From: an uncultured bacterium
GTDB taxonomy: Bacteria; Patescibacteriota; Microgenomatia; UBA8517
Assembly: GCA_937928235.1 (NCBI GenBank)
Contig: CALEZE010000120.1
Coordinates: 1-23,782 of the forward strand
Direction: 5' to 3'
Length of the DNA: 23,782 nt
Position 1 is the stretch's first letter. Each line of letters begins with the position of its first letter. The translations under genes were made by a program, and so were the position numbers. The notes beneath the pieces were generated by a model, which did not search any database, was not told the origin of the DNA, and saw only the letters and a list, made by a program, of their open reading frames with translations. Positions 20,709 through 23,782 of this stretch are shown one piece after another.

Positions 20709-23110
20709 CGCCAGGTGTTCAGCCAGTAATAGCTTTTGTCTAACCACAATGGAACTTTTAAGCCGATCCAGTGGGGGTAAAAATAGATAAACAACAGAAC
20801 CGTTGAAACAAAAAATATCGAGGCAAAACGGGTGTTTCTTCTGAGTACATAAGCTAGCATGATGGAAAGAAATGGCAGGGCTGGTAGGAAGTGGTATAAA
20901 AACATTATTCGTGGACTTACTGCCCAAGTTGCAAAGAAAGCAAAGAAAGCAAACACCAAGAAACCCAGCTTTTTGTTTTTCTTTATAAAAGAATTCGCAG
21001 CTGCAACAAAAACAGCTGCACCACCAAACCAAAAAACGAGCGGGTTCCCCATTGCATAAATTCTAGAAACCATCCCCCCAACTTCTTCGCTGGTGAAGAG
21101 ATAAATTGGTCGAGCTAAAAATGGCCAACTCCACCAAGGGGATGTGTATGCGTGTTCGGCAACAAGGCCGGTGTGATACCACCACATCTGCTTTTGCACC
21201 CCAATAAATATATCTAGCGTGTGGCCTGTTAAAAACATGGGTAAATAATTTAAGACATAAATAACGGGTGGTAACATAAGAAACCACAAGTATGAAAGTT
21301 GAATTTTCTTTCGAAACACCAAGTGAGAAACAAAAATAATTGGCAGTAACCACACTGCGCTCCATTTTGAGGAAATTGCAAATCCAAAAAATAGTGCCGA
21401 CAAAAAATTCTTGTTCTTTAGAAATGAATAAAGGGAAGCCAGGGAAAAAGTCATAAAATATATGTCGTTCATGCCGATTCTCGACATGACAAGCGACAAA
21501 CCATCAAGGGCAAAAATTGCAGCCGCAAAGATTCCAGCAAGTTCATCGTTTAATATCTCCTTTCCAAGAAGATAAACCATGTAAACAGCTAAGACCCCAA
21601 AGAGGGCGCCAGGAAGCCTCCACCCGAACGAGTTCTCTCCAAAAATATACATCCCACCAGCCATGGCTAGTTTTGCAAAAGGTGGGTGTGTCCACTCGTA
21701 TGCAAAGCCTTCGGGCGGGTCGTTCCACCACTCCCAAGCCTTCGGGTCACCTTCAAGAACTCTTTTTGCAGTAAAGGCATGGTAAACCTCGTCAAAATAT
21801 TCGTTCGGGGGACTTCCAAGCACCATAAGTCTTGAAACCAAGGAAAATCCTAAAACCAAAAGCAACAGGCCTTCGGCATGTTTCTTTGAAAGAGAAGCTT
21901 TAGAAAAAGAAAATTTATTACTAAAGGCTTTTGCCCTTTTCAAAACACCACGGCTCTTTTTGGAAATAGATATCAAGAAGGTGGCAAAAAGAAGAAGATT
22001 TATAAGAACAATTACGAAAATTGCTTCACCAGAAAGAGTCTCGGCAAAATCAAAAGTCACCCAATGGTAGGAGTAATAAAGGTTCGCAAGGTAAGTTAGG
22101 GAAAGGCCGGCATAAATAAACCACAGGTGTGGTATTGATGCCGAAATCAATGCAAGTGGCGCAAAAACTGGAAGTAAGTGCCTCTCGTGAAGTCTCGTCA
22201 AAAACAAGAAGCCAGAAAAGAAAATTGTTGTTAGAAGTGTATATCTACCCTGTTTTAGCAACCCCTTCCGAAAGAAAACCAGTGTGGTAAAAAAAGCTAC
22301 TAACAAAAAGCCAACAACAGAAGTGGTAATCGTGTCCTTTTCCCAAAACCCAAAGAGTCCCCACAAGTTAAAGGCGTTAACGCTAGTGAATGGATACTGT
22401 CCAAGAGAAGTTGTTATCCTGTTTACGACAAAAGCGAAAAAGTTCCCTCCTGAGTAAAAAGGTATAAATGCAAGCAGAAAAATGGCACCGGATAAAGCAA
22501 TATAACTAGCAATTTCCTTTATGTTCCACCTCTTCACCCACATCCACAAAAGAACTATCGGAACAAGAAATGCCGCTTGTGGCTTAACGAGAATCCCAAG
22601 AGAAAGAAATGCGGCACTCCACAATTTTCTCTTTCCCAATAAATAAACAGCGAGAAGGGAAAGTAGTGCCGTAAGAGAATCCACTTGCCCCCAAAAAGTA
22701 GAATTTGCAATAACCGCCGGATTAAAAACATACGCAGCAACTGCAAAAAGAGAGGCTCTCTCCTGGACATATTCCTTAGCAATCTTGTAAATTAAAAACC
22801 CAGTCGCAAGATCCGCAAGAATTGCAGGAAGCTTGTAAAGTAAAAGTAGAGGAATTGAAAGAAAAGCCTTGAGCTTCCCCAGAAACCAGAGCACATACAG
22901 ATACCCGGGAAAGTAGTCGGACCATCCTGAATAAAAAGCTCTAAACCCCTCTTCTGAAAGTCTCGTGCTCCATCCCACAAAGGTATTAAAATCAAGCGAA
23001 AGAGTGCCATACTTGTAAAATAATAAGCGAATGAAAAAAGCGGTTACTAGAATCCAAAAGATTAATGGGCGGGTTTTACTTCTTGTGCTTTTTATCTTCT
23101 TCTTCGTCAT
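20705..23110 (-). CDS. Tandem GT-C glycosyltransferase: Gpi18/GT87-like plus PMT (GT39)-like
   Basis: 801 residues with about 20 membrane segments. The N-terminal half (1-385) resembles Gpi18/GT87-type polyprenyl-phosphate mannosyltransferases: first-loop Asp in LSLDFNTFVGWS (D40), FWGQVDSL (139-146), and LHERHLLPVF (307-316). After a basic linker (385-411) the second half resembles protein O-mannosyltransferases (GT39): NEYFDEVYHA (436-445) with the catalytic DE pair, YEWTHPPFAK (471-480), FGWRLPG (495-501), FALDGLSLVMSR, and a C-terminal four-helix PMT region (WWSWPFLARPIYLF). PMT enzymes transfer a sugar from polyprenyl phosphate to Ser/Thr outside the membrane. The convergent Thr/Pro-rich surface operon offers plausible targets. 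The 5' end overlaps the divergent gene by 80 bp. Sugar and lipid donor cannot be told from sequence. Confidence 0.87.
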   Translation of the reverse strand: MTKKKIKSTRSKTRPLIFWILVTAFFIRLLFYKYGTLSLDFNTFVGWSTRLSEEGFRAFYSGWSDYFPGYLYVLWFLGKLKAFLSIPLLLLYKLPAILADLATGFLIYKIAKEYVQERASLFAVAAYVFNPAVIANSTFWGQVDSLTALLSLLAVYLLGKRKLWSAAFLSLGILVKPQAAFLVPIVLLWMWVKRWNIKEIASYIALSGAIFLLAFIPFYSGGNFFAFVVNRITTSLGQYPFTSVNAFNLWGLFGFWEKDTITTSVVGFLLVAFFTTLVFFRKGLLKQGRYTLLTTIFFSGFLFLTRLHERHLLPVFAPLALISASIPHLWFIYAGLSLTYLANLYYSYHWVTFDFAETLSGEAIFVIVLINLLLFATFLISISKKSRGVLKRAKAFSNKFSFSKASLSKKHAEGLLLLVLGFSLVSRLMVLGSPPNEYFDEVYHAFTAKRVLEGDPKAWEWWNDPPEGFAYEWTHPPFAKLAMAGGMYIFGENSFGWRLPGALFGVLAVYMVYLLGKEILNDELAGIFAAAIFALDGLSLVMSRIGMNDIYFMTFSLASLYSFLKNKNFLSALFFGFAISSKWSAVWLLPIIFVSHLVFRKKIQLSYLWFLMLPPVIYVLNYLPMFLTGHTLDIFIGVQKQMWWYHTGLVAEHAYTSPWWSWPFLARPIYLFTSEEVGGMVSRIYAMGNPLVFWFGGAAVFVAAANSFIKKNKKLGFLVFAFFAFFATWAVSPRIMFLYHFLPALPFLSIMLAYVLRRNTRFASIFFVSTVLLFIYFYPHWIGLKVPLWLDKSYYWLNTWR

Positions 23111-23782
23111 TTATTTTTTTAGCTCTGCTGGCAACACACCATACGACTATTTTACTCGACTGGCAAGCGCTTTTCTTGAAGGGAAAATAGCCTTTTCTGA
23201 AAACCCTCCCTGGTTAAATGAATTGATACCGGCTGGGCAGGGAAACTATTTTGTTCCGTACCCGCCAATGCCAGCCATTCTCGCGATGCCCTTTGTTCTA
23301 ATTCTAAAAAATTTTCCTCAACAAATTCTTGCCCATATTTTAGGTGCAGGATTTGCCACCACCATTGCGGCAATCGCACTCAAAATAAGAAAGGATAATC
23401 TATTTGCCATCTGGGTTGGACTTTTTGCAGGAATCGGAAACATTATTTGGTTTATGGCCGCAAATGGGTCTGCGTGGTACTTGGGACAAATAACTGCTGC
23501 CTTTTTTATGGCGGCCGGTATTTTAGAAAGCGTAACTAAGAAACGCCCACTTCTAGTTGGAATTTTCTTGGGTGGGGCCTACCTCGCAAGAATCCATACC
23601 CTTTTAGCACTTCCCATTTTTATATACCTACTTCGTAAAGAGCTAAGGGGTAAAGTCGGAATGCTTGAGTTTGCGGCTGGTCTAACTCCTTTTCTGGGAT
23701 TTAACTTTGCTTACAATTTTGCGCGGTTTGGTGTGATCTGGGACAAAGGATATATGTTAATTCCAGGAGTTTTAGAAGAACC
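23031..23782 (+). CDS. Multi-spanning membrane protein, probably GT-C glycosyltransferase (3' cut by window)
   Basis: 250 residues from ATG 23031 to the window end, open throughout. The start region is MKKAVTRIQKINGRVLLLVL, then a first membrane helix and an exported loop with SSAGNTPYDYFTRLASAFLEGKIAF and PPWLNELIPAGQGNYFVPYPPMPA. The NTPYDYFxRLAxAFLxG pattern and the following Pro-rich loop are typical of GT-C-like membrane proteins that act on polyprenyl-linked sugars, with the Asp in the first outer loop as likely catalytic residue. At least six further hydrophobic segments follow. A GTG at 23085 is an alternative start that would reduce the 80-bp overlap with the divergent fusion gene to 26 bp. 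The neighbourhood suggests a glycan-building locus continuing beyond the window. Confidence 0.78.
   Translation, partial: MKKAVTRIQKINGRVLLLVLFIFFFVIYFFSSAGNTPYDYFTRLASAFLEGKIAFSENPPWLNELIPAGQGNYFVPYPPMPAILAMPFVLILKNFPQQILAHILGAGFATTIAAIALKIRKDNLFAIWVGLFAGIGNIIWFMAANGSAWYLGQITAAFFMAAGILESVTKKRPLLVGIFLGGAYLARIHTLLALPIFIYLLRKELRGKVGMLEFAAGLTPFLGFNFAYNFARFGVIWDKGYMLIPGVLEE

Overview
The window looks like a chromosomal segment from a Patescibacteria (Candidate Phyla Radiation) bacterium, most likely of the Microgenomates type. I infer this from the compact gene packing, the short or stripped-down versions of universal proteins (IF-2 without an N-terminal extension, short HrcA and GrpE, a DnaJ without zinc finger), the general lack of Shine-Dalgarno sequences, and the run of Thr/Pro/Ser-rich single-pass surface proteins. 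TGA is used as a stop by many genes, so the code is standard and not the Gly-UGA code of Absconditabacteria/Gracilibacteria. The lineage is an inference; no marker tree could be run.

Left part, 1..15236, almost all on the minus strand. In transcription order it holds murJ; then hrcA-grpE-dnaK-dnaJ behind a promoter that overlaps a half-degenerate CIRCE operator; then nusA-infB and a degenerate DHH-family gene behind a promoter followed at once by a terminator-like hairpin; then rpsO-pnp, a Lon-type AAA+ ATPase without a protease domain, a family-4-like uracil-DNA glycosylase without any cysteine, and RNase J (cut by the window start). Stress control, transcription and translation initiation, and RNA decay are thus arranged co-directionally. 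One unrecognised gene (5171..5722, + strand) interrupts the series and appears to be transcribed leaderless from a near-perfect promoter.

Middle part, 15238..20708, plus strand. rpsT has a promoter that places transcription start at its ATG. It is followed by a tight operon: PilN-like and PilO-like pilus alignment proteins, a small acidic membrane protein, a large FN3/Ig-like surface protein, a type II membrane protein with a cysteine-rich exterior, and two small Thr/Pro-rich membrane proteins. Three of these proteins end in a shared C-terminal signal (consensus roughly TPE-x-L-x-[DE]AG-x(3)-PT followed by a hydrophobic segment), which resembles a sorting or anchoring signal but is not classical LPXTG.

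Right part, 20705..23782. Convergent with the surface operon is an 801-residue multi-spanning protein that appears to be two GT-C glycosyltransferases in one chain: a Gpi18/GT87-like N half and a PMT (GT39)-like C half. A divergent membrane protein, probably another GT-C enzyme, runs off the window end; its start overlaps the fusion gene by about 80 bp. The most interesting hypothesis is that the pilus-like inner-membrane parts, the Thr/Pro-rich anchored proteins and the glycosyltransferases form one envelope system that makes O-glycosylated surface proteins.
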